Of a stretch of DNA of 18,298 nucleotides, positions 8,115 to 16,266 are shown piece after piece. Source of the DNA: JANNSW01 sp031431235 (GTDB lineage Bacteria > Pseudomonadota > Alphaproteobacteria > Rhizobiales > Hyphomicrobiaceae); assembly GCA_031431235.1 (NCBI GenBank), contig JANPDA010000384.1, positions 1-18,298 of the forward strand, read 5' to 3'. The stretch's first letter is position 1; each line of letters starts with the position of its first letter. Both the position numbers and the translations under genes were made by a program. The notes under the pieces are model-generated. The model did not search any database, was not told where the DNA came from, and saw nothing but the letters and a program-made list of their open reading frames with translations.

Positions 8115-9476
8115 TCACGACGGCAACGCCGAGATGCCGCCGTACTTCTCGACAAACCGGCCCCAAGCTTCCTGCGCGGCTTCCTCGGCGCCAGCGACCA
8201 GGCGCCCGGCATCGGCGTGGACCAGCTTGCCTCCCTCCACCACGATCCGCCCATCGACCATCACCGTCTCCACGTCGGTCGCATGCGCGTGGTAGACGAG
8301 GTTCTGCACCGGATCGAGCGTCGGTCGGAGGCCGAAATTGCGGTAGTCGAGCACGATCAGATCGGCCCGCTTGCCCTTCTCGATCGAGCCGATCTCGTGC
8401 TCGAGCCCGAGTGCCTTGGCGCCGCCGATGGTCGCAAGCCGGAGCGCGTCCTTCGCCAGCATCGCCTGCGGATGGCCGGCCTTGATGCGGGCCATGGTGA
8501 CGGCAGCGCGCACGACCTCGAAAAAATCCCCGAACATGTTGTCGATGCCCAGGCCGATGGTGATGCCGCGCTTTTCGTATTTCTGGATCGGCGCGATCTG
8601 GCCGCGCACGGCATTCATCAGCGGGCAGTGGGCAACGGCAGCCCCCGAGGCCGCGAGCACATCGGTGTCTGCCTCGTCCGACACATAGCAATGGGCGACG
8701 CAGACGTCATCGGCGAGCAGGCCGGTGTCGCGCAGATACTCGTAAGGGGTGACGCCGTGCAGCCGGCGGACGATCGCCGTCTCCTCCGCGCCCCAGCCGA
8801 CATGCGTGCTGAGGCGGAGCCCTCGCCGGTCGGCCTCGCGGCGGCAACCGCGCAACAGCTCCGGCGAGGCGCAGATCGTCATGTTGGGCGTCATCATCAC
8901 CTGGATGCGGCCGTCGGCCCGCCCGTGCCAGCTCTCGGCGAACTCGCAGGCCTGCGCGAGCTGGCTCTCGGTCAGCTGCTTGATGAAGCGGTACTCGCCC
9001 TTCGCCATGGCATCGACATCGGCATCCTGGGTCATGATGCCCATGAAGCTGCGGATCCCGAGCTTCTCCACAAAGGATGCGTAGACGTCGGCGTGCTCCT
9101 CCATCTCCAGCACGGTGGTGACGCCGCTGCGCAGCATCTCGCCATAGGTGAGCGAGCCGACGGCACAGCGCTCCTCGCGCGTGACGATAGTCGACATCGG
9201 CAGATACATGCCGACGACGCAGCTGAGCCCCGCATCCTCCGCCCGGCCGCGGAACATGGTGTTGCCGACATGGTTATGGGTGCTGACGAGCCCGGGCGCG
9301 ACGACCTTGCCGCGGCCATCGATCACGTGGTCGGCAACAGGACTGCGGGCAACCACCGCCTCGCTCGGGCCCACATCGGCAATCCAGGCGCCATCGATCA
9401 GTACAGCGCCGGGCGAATGAATGCCGAATCCTCCGTCGACTGTGATCACCGTCGCATCGCGTATGAGCGTCCACAT
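8115..9476 (-). CDS. TRZ/ATZ-type amidohydrolase (probable aminohydrolase/deaminase)
   Basis: This 453-residue protein is a metal-dependent amidohydrolase of the chlorohydrolase/deaminase branch (relatives include atrazine hydrolase, guanine, 8-oxoguanine and S-adenosylhomocysteine deaminases). The metal site is intact: HNH at 67-69 after PGLVS, His225 and Glu231 in STHVGWGAEE, His262 in VAHCYV, and Asp312 in GLGIDN. Such sites usually hold one Zn2+ or Fe2+ and remove ammonia from a ring or amidine carbon. The ATG at 9476 has GGGGGA 5 bases upstream; an out-of-frame ATG at 9480 overlaps it. The gene is second in the operon, 25 bases after the YtcJ-like gene. The precise substrate is not predictable. 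Confidence 0.87.
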   Translation of the reverse strand: MWTLIRDATVITVDGGFGIHSPGAVLIDGAWIADVGPSEAVVARSPVADHVIDGRGKVVAPGLVSTHNHVGNTMFRGRAEDAGLSCVVGMYLPMSTIVTREERCAVGSLTYGEMLRSGVTTVLEMEEHADVYASFVEKLGIRSFMGIMTQDADVDAMAKGEYRFIKQLTESQLAQACEFAESWHGRADGRIQVMMTPNMTICASPELLRGCRREADRRGLRLSTHVGWGAEETAIVRRLHGVTPYEYLRDTGLLADDVCVAHCYVSDEADTDVLAASGAAVAHCPLMNAVRGQIAPIQKYEKRGITIGLGIDNMFGDFFEVVRAAVTMARIKAGHPQAMLAKDALRLATIGGAKALGLEHEIGSIEKGKRADLIVLDYRNFGLRPTLDPVQNLVYHAHATDVETVMVDGRIVVEGGKLVHADAGRLVAGAEEAAQEAWGRFVEKYGGISALPS

Positions 9477-9501
9477 ACATCCCCCGTGCAGTGCCTGCTC
9501 C

Positions 9502-11172
9502 TCACATCGCGTGCACGATACGCCCGTCGCAGATGGTCGTCGCCACCTTCATCGCATGGATGGCATGCGGGGCGGTCGTCTCGATGTCGCCGTCGAGGAT
9601 GACGGCGTCGGCGAGCATGCCGGATTTCAGCATGCCCTTGCGCCCTTCCATCCGCTCGACCCAGGCGCCGTCGCGCGTGTAGGAGGCGAGCGTCTCCTCG
9701 AGCGTCTGCGCCTGCGACGGCATGCCCGGTCTCCAAACGGTGCGGGTGACGGCCGCCTCGATCGCGAGCATCGGATCGATCGGCGAGACCGGCCAATCGG
9801 TTCCGAAGACGAGGCGGGCGCCTGCTTCACGCAGCGTCCGCCAGGCATAGGCATAGGGCCAGCGCGCTTCACCGATCCGCGAGACGGTCGGCTCCAGCGG
9901 CAGGCCCGCCATGCCCGGTGCGTGCGGAGGCTGCATCGAGGCGACAACGCCGAGCGCCTCAAAGCGGGGAATGTCGTCGGGGTGGATGAGCTCGATATGC
10001 TCGATTCGGTGACGCAGGTCGCGCAGCCCATTGGCCCTGGCCGCTGCAGCGAAGCCATCGAGCACGATCCGGACCGCGCCATCGCCGATCGCATGCACGG
10101 CAATCTGCAGCCCGCGCCGGTCTGCCTCGACCGCGACGCGCGCGAAGTGCTCGGGTGTGAACAGCGGATCGCAGTCGACGCCCGGCTGGTCCGCATAGCC
10201 GTCGAGCATGACGGCGGTCGAGGAATCGATCACGCCGTCGACGAACATCTTGACGAAGCCCGAGCGCACCATCTCGCTGCGGTAGTCGCGGTCCATGCGG
10301 CTTGCGATCTCGAGCGCGTCCAGCTCCATGAAATTTTTGAAATGAAACGGGATTTTCGCGCGCGCCGTCAGCAGGCCCGCTGCCTCGAGCTCGGCCAGCA
10401 GCGCCAACTGATAAGGATTGCCATCCATGTTGTGGAAGCTCGTGACGCCGTGGCGGGCGGCGTGTGCCAGCCCCCGCAATAGCGTTGCCTTGTCGGCGGC
10501 GCGCTCGGCAGTGGTGGCGGGCGGAACGGGGTCGCCGCCCGTCGACAGGCCGAGACGGTAGCGCAGGCCCTCGTCATGGAGCAGCAAGACCGGCTCGATC
10601 GCCTGCCCCTCGCGCAGCTCTCCGGTCGCTAGCCCATCCGGCCCCATCACGATCTCGTTGCCGACACCGAGCTTGCGGCCGTCCAGGATGCCTGCCTTGC
10701 GCAAGGCGACGGTGTTTGCCCAGCCGGTGTGGTGATCGGGCGAGTAGAGCAGCATCGGCCGATCGGACAGGATGCGGTCGAGGTGTTGCCGGGTGAGCGG
10801 CTCCTCGACTCCGATCACGGTGTAGTCGGCCGACTGCCCGATCAGCAATGCCTGGAGCGGGTTGGCAGCCGCGAAGGCTCTGACCCTGTCGCTCAGCGCC
10901 GCGAAGCCGGCGACGCCCATCAGCGACAACTGGCTGAGCTCGGCCGCGCCGGAGAAGAGGTGCATATGGCCTTCGATCAGACCCGGCAGCACCGTGCGCC
11001 CGCCGGCGTCGAGGAGGCGTGTGGTGGCCGACTTCAAGCCGGAGACGTCTGCCTTGGCTCCGACCGCGACGATCCGGTTTCGCGCAATGGCCACGGCATC
11101 GGCGCGCGGATTGGCCGGATCCATGGTGAGGATGCGGCCGTTGGTGATGATGAGGTCGGCCGTCGTCGCCAT
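9502..11172 (-). CDS. YtcJ-like amidohydrolase (Amidohydro_3 family)
   Basis: The 556-residue protein is a metal-dependent amidohydrolase of the YtcJ/AepA-like group, of which few members have known substrates. It has the metal-binding HMH (69-71) after PGLIEG, the block FVKMFVDGVIDSSTA, AVHAIGDGAVR and HRIEHIEL with further metal His residues, and the terminal FGTDWPVSPIDP with the catalytic Asp. The length fits the family and no export signal is visible, so it should be cytoplasmic. The ATG at 11172 is preceded at close range by AGAGG. It opens the C-N hydrolase operon, and the leader contains an operator-like palindrome centred about 33 bases before the start. Confidence 0.87.
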   Translation of the reverse strand: MATTADLIITNGRILTMDPANPRADAVAIARNRIVAVGAKADVSGLKSATTRLLDAGGRTVLPGLIEGHMHLFSGAAELSQLSLMGVAGFAALSDRVRAFAAANPLQALLIGQSADYTVIGVEEPLTRQHLDRILSDRPMLLYSPDHHTGWANTVALRKAGILDGRKLGVGNEIVMGPDGLATGELREGQAIEPVLLLHDEGLRYRLGLSTGGDPVPPATTAERAADKATLLRGLAHAARHGVTSFHNMDGNPYQLALLAELEAAGLLTARAKIPFHFKNFMELDALEIASRMDRDYRSEMVRSGFVKMFVDGVIDSSTAVMLDGYADQPGVDCDPLFTPEHFARVAVEADRRGLQIAVHAIGDGAVRIVLDGFAAAARANGLRDLRHRIEHIELIHPDDIPRFEALGVVASMQPPHAPGMAGLPLEPTVSRIGEARWPYAYAWRTLREAGARLVFGTDWPVSPIDPMLAIEAAVTRTVWRPGMPSQAQTLEETLASYTRDGAWVERMEGRKGMLKSGMLADAVILDGDIETTAPHAIHAMKVATTICDGRIVHAM

Positions 11173-11192
11173 GTGCCTCTAGTGTTCTGACT

Positions 11193-11218
11193 CATCCATT
11201 TAGTACCCTAAATGAATG
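11193..11218. promoter_or_regulatory. Operator-like palindrome upstream of the C-N hydrolase operon
   Basis: CATTTAG (11197-11203), a TACC spacer and CTAAATG (11208-11214) form a perfect 7-base inverted repeat. It extends outward past one mismatch to 11-base arms with 10 pairs. It lies 21 to 46 bases upstream of the YtcJ-like start, where a bound repressor would block the promoter or transcription start. The size and spacing suit a GntR- or TetR-type dimer, but no regulator gene is in the window. Confidence 0.5.
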
Positions 11219-11245
11219 GCCAGCCCACTAGCCTACTCTATGTTT

Positions 11246-11307
11246 GTGTTCCGTCTTTCCATTCATTGATCCAGCTTCGCCGGAATCGAATGAATGGGAC
11301 GGAACAC
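11246..11307. repeat. Long near-complete hairpin (inverted repeat)
   Basis: GTGTTCCGTC (11246-11255) pairs perfectly with 11298-11307 and CCATTCATT (11259-11267) with 11289-11297; three unpaired T's at 11256-11258 separate the two arms on the left only. The inner 21 bases fold further, GATCC against GGAATC with one bulge and then a small GC loop. Almost all 62 bases are therefore paired. It lies at the stop codon of the RibBA-type gene, so it could end or stabilise that transcript; it lacks a following T-run, so it is not a classical terminator. Confidence 0.75.
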
Positions 11308-12404
11308 TAGCCCTCGATGATCTCGGTGCCCTCGATCTCGACACCGAATCCCGACAGCCCCACATACTGGCGCTCGCGGGTGCCGATCACGCGGATCGAG
11401 CGCACGCCCAGGTCCTTGAGGATCTGCGCGCCGAGCCCGATCTCGCGCCACTGCTCGTGCCGTGCGCGCTCGCGCCGGCCGCGATCAGCCTCTCCGGTCC
11501 GGGGCTGGGCGATGACGCCGACCGCGCCTTCGCGCAGATAGACGATGACGCCGCGGCCCGCCGTCCCGATGCGCTCGAGCGAGCGGGCGATCGCGCTGTG
11601 CCCGGCCCAGAACACATCCCCGATCGTCTCCTCGCGGTGCAGGCGGGCGAGCACGCCACGGCCATCGCCGATCTCGCCGAAGACGACGGCGACGTGATGG
11701 GCGCTATCGAACGGCGTCGAGTAGACGATAGCCTTGGCCGGTCCAATCGCAGTCTCGATCGTGGCCTCGGAGACGCGCGTGATCAGCCGCTCGCGCTGCT
11801 GGCGGTAGCTGATGAGATCGTCGATCGAGACCAGCAGCAGCTTGTGCTCGCGCGCGAAGGCCTCGATCTGATGGCCCTTTTTCACGGTGCCGTCGTCGTT
11901 CACGAGCTCGCCGATGACACCGACCGGCGGCAGCCCCGCGAGCCGCGCCAGGTCGACGGCGGCTTCGGTGTGGCCGGTGCGGATCAACACGCCGCCATCG
12001 CGCGCGATCAGCGGGAAAATATGGCCGGGGCGCACGAAATCGCGCGGCCCGCAATTGTTGTTGGCAAGCGCGCGCACCGTCATCGTGCGCTCCTCCGCCG
12101 AGATGCCGGTCGTCACGCCCTCGCGATAGTCGACGGAGACGGTGAAGGCAGTTGCAAAGGGCGCGTCGTTGTCGGCGACCATCGGCTGCAGGCCGAGCCG
12201 GCGCGCTTCACCTTGGGTGATCGGCGCGCAGATGATGCCCGAGGTGTGGCGCACCATGAACGCCATCCATTCGGGCGAGGTTTTGGCGGCCGCCAGCACG
12301 AGATCACCCTCGTTCTCGCGTTCCTCGTCGTCGACGACGATGACCGGCCGCCCATCGGCGATCGCGGTGATCGCCTCTGCGATATCGTCGAGCTCGATGC
12401 CCAT
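11307..12404 (-). CDS. ribB: RibBA-type protein: DHBP synthase with degenerate GTP cyclohydrolase II domain
   Basis: The 365-residue protein starts with a complete 3,4-dihydroxy-2-butanone 4-phosphate synthase domain (1-205), which makes the four-carbon riboflavin precursor from ribulose 5-phosphate. Seen are DDEERENEGDL (25-35), RHTSGIIC (52-59), TTGISAEERTMTVRAL (98-113) and RPGHIFPL with RTGHTEAAVDL (125-152). The second half (210-365) aligns with GTP cyclohydrolase II at its end (GLGAQILKDLGVRSIRVIG, from 323). It lacks all three zinc cysteines, which align with Glu259, Ser270 and Ile272, and the RQEGRGIGL block reads REGAVGVIA. Only the first activity is expected. The ATG at 12404 gives the domain its normal start; the frame is open further upstream. 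No FMN riboswitch fits in the 67-base gap to the preceding gene. Confidence 0.88.
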   Translation of the reverse strand: MGIELDDIAEAITAIADGRPVIVVDDEERENEGDLVLAAAKTSPEWMAFMVRHTSGIICAPITQGEARRLGLQPMVADNDAPFATAFTVSVDYREGVTTGISAEERTMTVRALANNNCGPRDFVRPGHIFPLIARDGGVLIRTGHTEAAVDLARLAGLPPVGVIGELVNDDGTVKKGHQIEAFAREHKLLLVSIDDLISYRQQRERLITRVSEATIETAIGPAKAIVYSTPFDSAHHVAVVFGEIGDGRGVLARLHREETIGDVFWAGHSAIARSLERIGTAGRGVIVYLREGAVGVIAQPRTGEADRGRRERARHEQWREIGLGAQILKDLGVRSIRVIGTRERQYVGLSGFGVEIEGTEIIEG

Positions 12405-12471
12405 GTCCCTGCCGCTTCTCACTATCGAATCTGGGCGGACTGTGCCGCCATCCTGACGATCGCCGGCCCGT

Positions 12472-14187
12472 TCAGCGCAGCTCGTAGCGCACACGCTTGT
12501 CCTTGGGCCAGGAGACCTGGTAGCCGAAGTCGATCACCCGCTCCTCGTCCGGCTCGAGCTTCATGTCCCAGGCGGTGACGCCGCGGCGATCCTCGACATT
12601 CATCAGCGTGGGCTTGGTGGTCGACGGCAGCAGCCCGACCTGGATCTCCTCGTTCTCGGTGACCGGGATCTGGTCGAGCACCCTGACCGAGATCGACCGC
12701 TCGTGCAGGTTCTTGACGGTGACCTTGAACTGCACGCTCTCGGTGGATGAAGCGGAGATGAGCCCGACCTCGCCCTTGCGCCGCTCGAGGGCCGCGAACT
12801 CGATGCGCACCTGATCGTCCGCGCCGAATCCGAGCTCGTGCTCCTCCCCCCCACTCAGCAGCGGCAGCTCGCCGTGGCCGACGAACACCCCGTCGCGAAA
12901 GAGCGATACCCGGCCTGGCAACAGGATTTGACCCGGCTCGAGCTTCATTTTCGCATAGAGATAGGCGATCTCGGCGAGCTTGGGCACGGCGCGGATCGAG
13001 AGCACGGGCTCGATCGCCCGTGTGTCGATCTGCACCCGCTTCTCGCCCTCTCCAGCCTTGATGGTCTGACGATCGGCGACGACGAAGATCGCCTGGAACG
13101 GCGCGTTCGTGACGTTGGCGCCGACCTCGGACGCCGCCACCATCGTGGGCTCGGGAGCCGCCATGGCCTCCGGCATGGGGGCTTCAGCCACCATGTCCTG
13201 CGCCACTTGGCCCGCGCCATCGTCCTCGCCGGATTGCAGCGATTTCTGCTTGCGCAACCGGGCAGGCTTCGGCTCCGGCTCGAAATCGACGATGAGGGAA
13301 GCCAGACCGGGGGCGGCCGTGCCGGCCTGCGGCCGGGTCGAGGACAGCGTCAGGGCAACGTCCTTCCAATCCTCGCCTGTTTGCTGGACGATGACGGCTC
13401 GGCGCACCAGCGCGAGCTTGGGCGTCTGGTTGCGGTCGCCGGTCTCCAACCGGGCATCGTAGAACGGCGACCACGAGGCCGCTGGCACCTGATAGCGGAT
13501 GCGCAGCGTGGCTTCGAGCGCGGCCGCGGCGCCCAGATGGATCCTGACCTCGGTGCGCTCGTCCTCGCGACCGGGCTGGCGGTTCAGCTGGTTCTGCACG
13601 TCGAGGATCCTGCGGTCGACCTCGCGCATGGCGAGCCGGATGTCCTGGATCGCCTTGTTGGCGATGGTCAGGCGGTCGCCGATCAGGCCGAAGATCTCGC
13701 CCCATTCGGCGGGCGTCCGCGGGCCGCCGGCGGCATCGATCGGCTCGGGCCGGACGGGGAGCCCCGCGAGGTTCTGCATCAGCTGCTTCTGTGTCTCGGC
13801 GACCGCGATCGCCTCGGCGAGCTGCTGGCGCTTGTCGCCGAGCGCCTCCAGCTCGTCCTCCAGCCGTTTGCGCTCGGAGGCATTGAACGCGGCGTTGCTC
13901 GTCTCCGAGAGATAGAACTGGCGCGTATCGACGGCGCCGATCTCCAGGCTCTGCGTCGCCTCGCCCTGGACCCGGATCGAATCCGCTTCGATCCCGGCCG
14001 GCAAGTCACGCAAAATGACGGTGTGATCGCCAGCCCCGAGCGTGATCTTGGCGACGCGCGTGACCTCTGCTCCTTGCGGGAACACGGTCACGGCGTCGAT
14101 GGTCGAGGGCGCTTCCTGCTCCGCGGCTGCGGCTGGAAGCAGGCTGCTCGCAAGCAACAGCAGGGTTGCGGCGAATGCAGTACGCAT
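12472..14187 (-). CDS. MuiA-family protein (DUF4140/DUF4139), secreted
   Basis: The 571-residue protein matches the mucoidy-inhibitor MuiA family. A signal peptide is clear: a basic start, a Leu-rich core, and a probable cleavage after the Ala run at residue 22. A DUF4140-like domain follows (about 31-130) with VTVFPQGAEVTRVAKI. A charged coiled-coil-like stretch lies at about 103-150. The long DUF4139 region (about 220-571) includes YQVPAASWSPFYDARL and ends in the expected YQVSWPKDKRVRYELR. A low-complexity Ala/Pro/Glu segment near 320-350 interrupts it. The protein should act in the periplasm or at the envelope, but its biochemical role is not known. The ATG at 14187 has GGAG 7 bases ahead. 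The RibBA-type gene follows on the same strand after 67 bases. Confidence 0.87.
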   Translation of the reverse strand: MRTAFAATLLLLASSLLPAAAAEQEAPSTIDAVTVFPQGAEVTRVAKITLGAGDHTVILRDLPAGIEADSIRVQGEATQSLEIGAVDTRQFYLSETSNAAFNASERKRLEDELEALGDKRQQLAEAIAVAETQKQLMQNLAGLPVRPEPIDAAGGPRTPAEWGEIFGLIGDRLTIANKAIQDIRLAMREVDRRILDVQNQLNRQPGREDERTEVRIHLGAAAALEATLRIRYQVPAASWSPFYDARLETGDRNQTPKLALVRRAVIVQQTGEDWKDVALTLSSTRPQAGTAAPGLASLIVDFEPEPKPARLRKQKSLQSGEDDGAGQVAQDMVAEAPMPEAMAAPEPTMVAASEVGANVTNAPFQAIFVVADRQTIKAGEGEKRVQIDTRAIEPVLSIRAVPKLAEIAYLYAKMKLEPGQILLPGRVSLFRDGVFVGHGELPLLSGGEEHELGFGADDQVRIEFAALERRKGEVGLISASSTESVQFKVTVKNLHERSISVRVLDQIPVTENEEIQVGLLPSTTKPTLMNVEDRRGVTAWDMKLEPDEERVIDFGYQVSWPKDKRVRYELR

Positions 14188-14314
14188 GGACGGGCTCCGG
14201 GAAATTGTCTCGCTGAACCGACTGGCTCGGGCACGCGCGCCCGCCAGCAGGCGTGTTGTGGACCGGAATGGGTCGATTGCGCAACGGGGAGCGCGAGCAG
14301 GAGCTACAGCATCC

Positions 14315-15139
14315 TCACCGCCCTCCGCCGAGCAGGCTCCGGAACAGCAGCTTGACGATGCTCCAGCCCCAGCGTGTGACGATCATCCGGATGATCCAGC
14401 CCAGGATGCCGCCCGACTGGAAGCCGAGCAGGCCGCCCAGCACGTCGCGCACGATGCTGGTGAGGCCGCCCGAGCCCTTGCCGCCCTGGCGCAGAATGTC
14501 GGACAGGTCGCCATAGGGGTTGTCGCGCGCCCCGCCGCCACTGCCGCGGCCCAGATCTGGCAAATCGAAGCTGTCACCTCTGCCCGATGGGAAGCCCATC
14601 CCGCCGGTTCCCGGGGAGGCTCGGGACGTGCGCGGCGCTGGCACGCCAAAGCCGCCATCGGCAGGCGAGCCCTGGTCGACACTGGTGCCGCGCGGCAGCT
14701 TCTGCAGCACGTCGCCGAGCGCTCCCTTGCCGTTGCGGAAGACCCAGCCGAGCACGAGCGCGGCAAGCCCCGGCAACAGCGTGCGCAGGATGCCCGGATC
14801 GATACCTGTATCCGCCGAGAGCCGGCTCGCCACCTTGTCGGCGCGCCCTTCCGAGCCGAGCACATGACCGAGGATCTTGTTGCCGTCGGCAGCAACGGTC
14901 GGATCGCGAAACACGTCTGGATTGTCGAGATAGCCTTCGTGGTGGCCGGACGCGATGGCTCCGAGCAGGTCGGCGAGGCCGACGCGCGAGAACGTGTTGC
15001 GCTCCAAGCCGAATACGATCTCGGGCACGATCGCGCGCACGGCTTGCTCGGCCTGCGCCCGGCCGAGCCCGGTCGCGGTCGAGACTTGGGCGAGCAGGCG
15101 GTCGCCTTCGGGGGAGGAGAGGATGGTGTCGAGGCGCAT
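14315..15139 (-). CDS. DUF937-domain protein
   Basis: The 274-residue product begins with a DUF937-like helical domain (about 1-140), recognisable from MRLDTILSSPEGDRLLAQVS, the AEQAVRAIVPEI segment and NKILGHVLGSEG (87-98). A Gly/Pro/Ser-rich low-complexity linker follows (about 150-225). The C-terminus (about 230-272) is hydrophobic with Trp and Arg, perhaps a membrane-associated helix. The start is uncertain: the ATG at 15139 fits the domain, while an in-frame GTG at 15148 would add three residues; neither has a good ribosome binding site. The function of the family is unknown. It is 127 bases upstream of the MuiA-family gene on the same strand and diverges from the second ureohydrolase. 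Confidence 0.75.
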   Translation of the reverse strand: MRLDTILSSPEGDRLLAQVSTATGLGRAQAEQAVRAIVPEIVFGLERNTFSRVGLADLLGAIASGHHEGYLDNPDVFRDPTVAADGNKILGHVLGSEGRADKVASRLSADTGIDPGILRTLLPGLAALVLGWVFRNGKGALGDVLQKLPRGTSVDQGSPADGGFGVPAPRTSRASPGTGGMGFPSGRGDSFDLPDLGRGSGGGARDNPYGDLSDILRQGGKGSGGLTSIVRDVLGGLLGFQSGGILGWIIRMIVTRWGWSIVKLLFRSLLGGGR

Positions 15140-15304
15140 GGGTTCCACGGCGGAGTGAGGGAAGGGAGATCGACGCCCACTCCTATAGCCGAAGCCGCAA
15201 CGCTCCGCACGCCTCGTGATGGGGCGACATGCGCTACCGGCAGAGCGCGCGGCTCGCTTTGGCGATAGGCTCGCGCCCGATCACCCCCAGCCGGAGGCCC
15301 CGAG

Positions 15305-16261
15305 ATGACCGCCACGCCGAGCTTCACACCGCCCAATCATCCCTTTCTCGGCGCCAAGCACGCCCGTGACCTGAAGCGGCTCGACGCCGATGCCGTCGTG
15401 TTCGGAGCGCCGCACGGCACGGTCTATCCGGGTCAGGACAATCGGGTGTTCGAGGGCGCGCCGAAAGCGTTGCGGACGGCCATGCTGCTCGAATCCAACT
15501 GGCTCGACCACTATGATTTCGACCTCGGCGGCACACTCTACCCGGCAGACTCGAAATTCCGCTTGGCCGATCTCGGCGACCTCGCAACCGCTCCACAGGA
15601 TGGACCCGGCAATCGGGCTTTGATCGAGACGACGGCCCGCTCCATCCTCAAAGCCGGTGCGCTGCCGCTCATGATCGGGGGCGATGATTCCGTGCCGATC
15701 CCCTTCATTGCCGCGTTCGAGGAGGTGGGGGCGATCCACATCGTCCAGGTCGACGCCCACATCGATTGGCGAAAGCAGCGGATGGACGAGCCGATGGGGC
15801 TGTCGTCCACCATGCGGCGCGCCTCCGAGATGGGGCACGTCAAGGGCATCACCCAGATCGGCATGCGCTCGGTCGGCAGCGCGCGGGCCCGAGAGGTGGA
15901 AGCTGCGCGCAACTGGGGCGTCGAGATCGTCACCGCGCGCCAAGTGCACGAGGGCGGCGTGGCGGCAGCCCTGAAGCACGTGCCCAGGGGCGCGAAAATC
16001 CTGTTCACCATCGACTGCGATGCGATCGACTGCTCGATCATGCAGGCGGTGCTCGCGCCGACGCCCGGCGGCCTGACCTACCTCGAGGTGATCGACCTGA
16101 TCGCTGGCGTGATCGAGAAGGGCACCCTCGTCGGTTTCGACATGATCGAATTCGTGCCGGAGCGCGACCTGACCAGGAACGCGGCTTATGTGGCGGGCCG
16201 CATCGTCGCCCATGCGGTCGGCCGGCTCGCCAGGGCGGGCAAGCCGAAGGCGCGGAAATAG
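15305..16261 (+). CDS. Arginase/agmatinase-superfamily ureohydrolase, second paralogue
   Basis: This 318-residue protein has the ureohydrolase fold. The first metal motif reads GGDDS (125-129), with Asp where GGDHS has the Mn-binding His. DAHID (150-154) is intact. The third motif is DCDAID (237-242) followed by Cys rather than the usual Pro. The guanidinium-binding Glu is kept in DMIE (279-282). It may therefore still act on a guanidino compound, with an Asp replacing one metal ligand. The ATG at 15305 has CGGAGG about 8 bases upstream. It is only distantly similar to the ureohydrolase at 6031-6978 and is not in that operon. A weak terminator-like hairpin directly follows its stop. Confidence 0.83.
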   Translation: MTATPSFTPPNHPFLGAKHARDLKRLDADAVVFGAPHGTVYPGQDNRVFEGAPKALRTAMLLESNWLDHYDFDLGGTLYPADSKFRLADLGDLATAPQDGPGNRALIETTARSILKAGALPLMIGGDDSVPIPFIAAFEEVGAIHIVQVDAHIDWRKQRMDEPMGLSSTMRRASEMGHVKGITQIGMRSVGSARAREVEAARNWGVEIVTARQVHEGGVAAALKHVPRGAKILFTIDCDAIDCSIMQAVLAPTPGGLTYLEVIDLIAGVIEKGTLVGFDMIEFVPERDLTRNAAYVAGRIVAHAVGRLARAGKPKARK

Positions 16262-16266
16262 TCCGC

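Larger units (their letters stand above)
11179..11310. repeat. 132-base repeat cluster bounded by inverted CTAGTGTTC
   Basis: The interval begins with CTAGTGTTC on the plus strand (11179-11187) and ends with the same 9 bases on the minus strand (11302-11310). Each is followed by a similar sequence ending in CCATT. Inside, the 9-mer CCATTCATT or its complement occurs exactly three times (11211-11219, 11259-11267, 11289-11297). The layout fits either a small non-autonomous element with terminal inverted repeats or several binding sites for one regulator. The minus-strand TAG stop of the RibBA-type gene falls inside its right edge. Confidence 0.6.

Noticed and set aside
6539..8485. 648-codon plus-strand open frame
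   Set aside because: It crosses three well-supported minus-strand genes and reads as low-complexity Arg/Ala/Pro sequence.
12405..12471. Possible FMN riboswitch before the RibBA-type gene
   Set aside because: The 67-base gap is too short and shows no recognisable RFN element.
12838..14355. 505-codon plus-strand open frame
   Set aside because: It is antisense to the MuiA-family gene and has no family motif.
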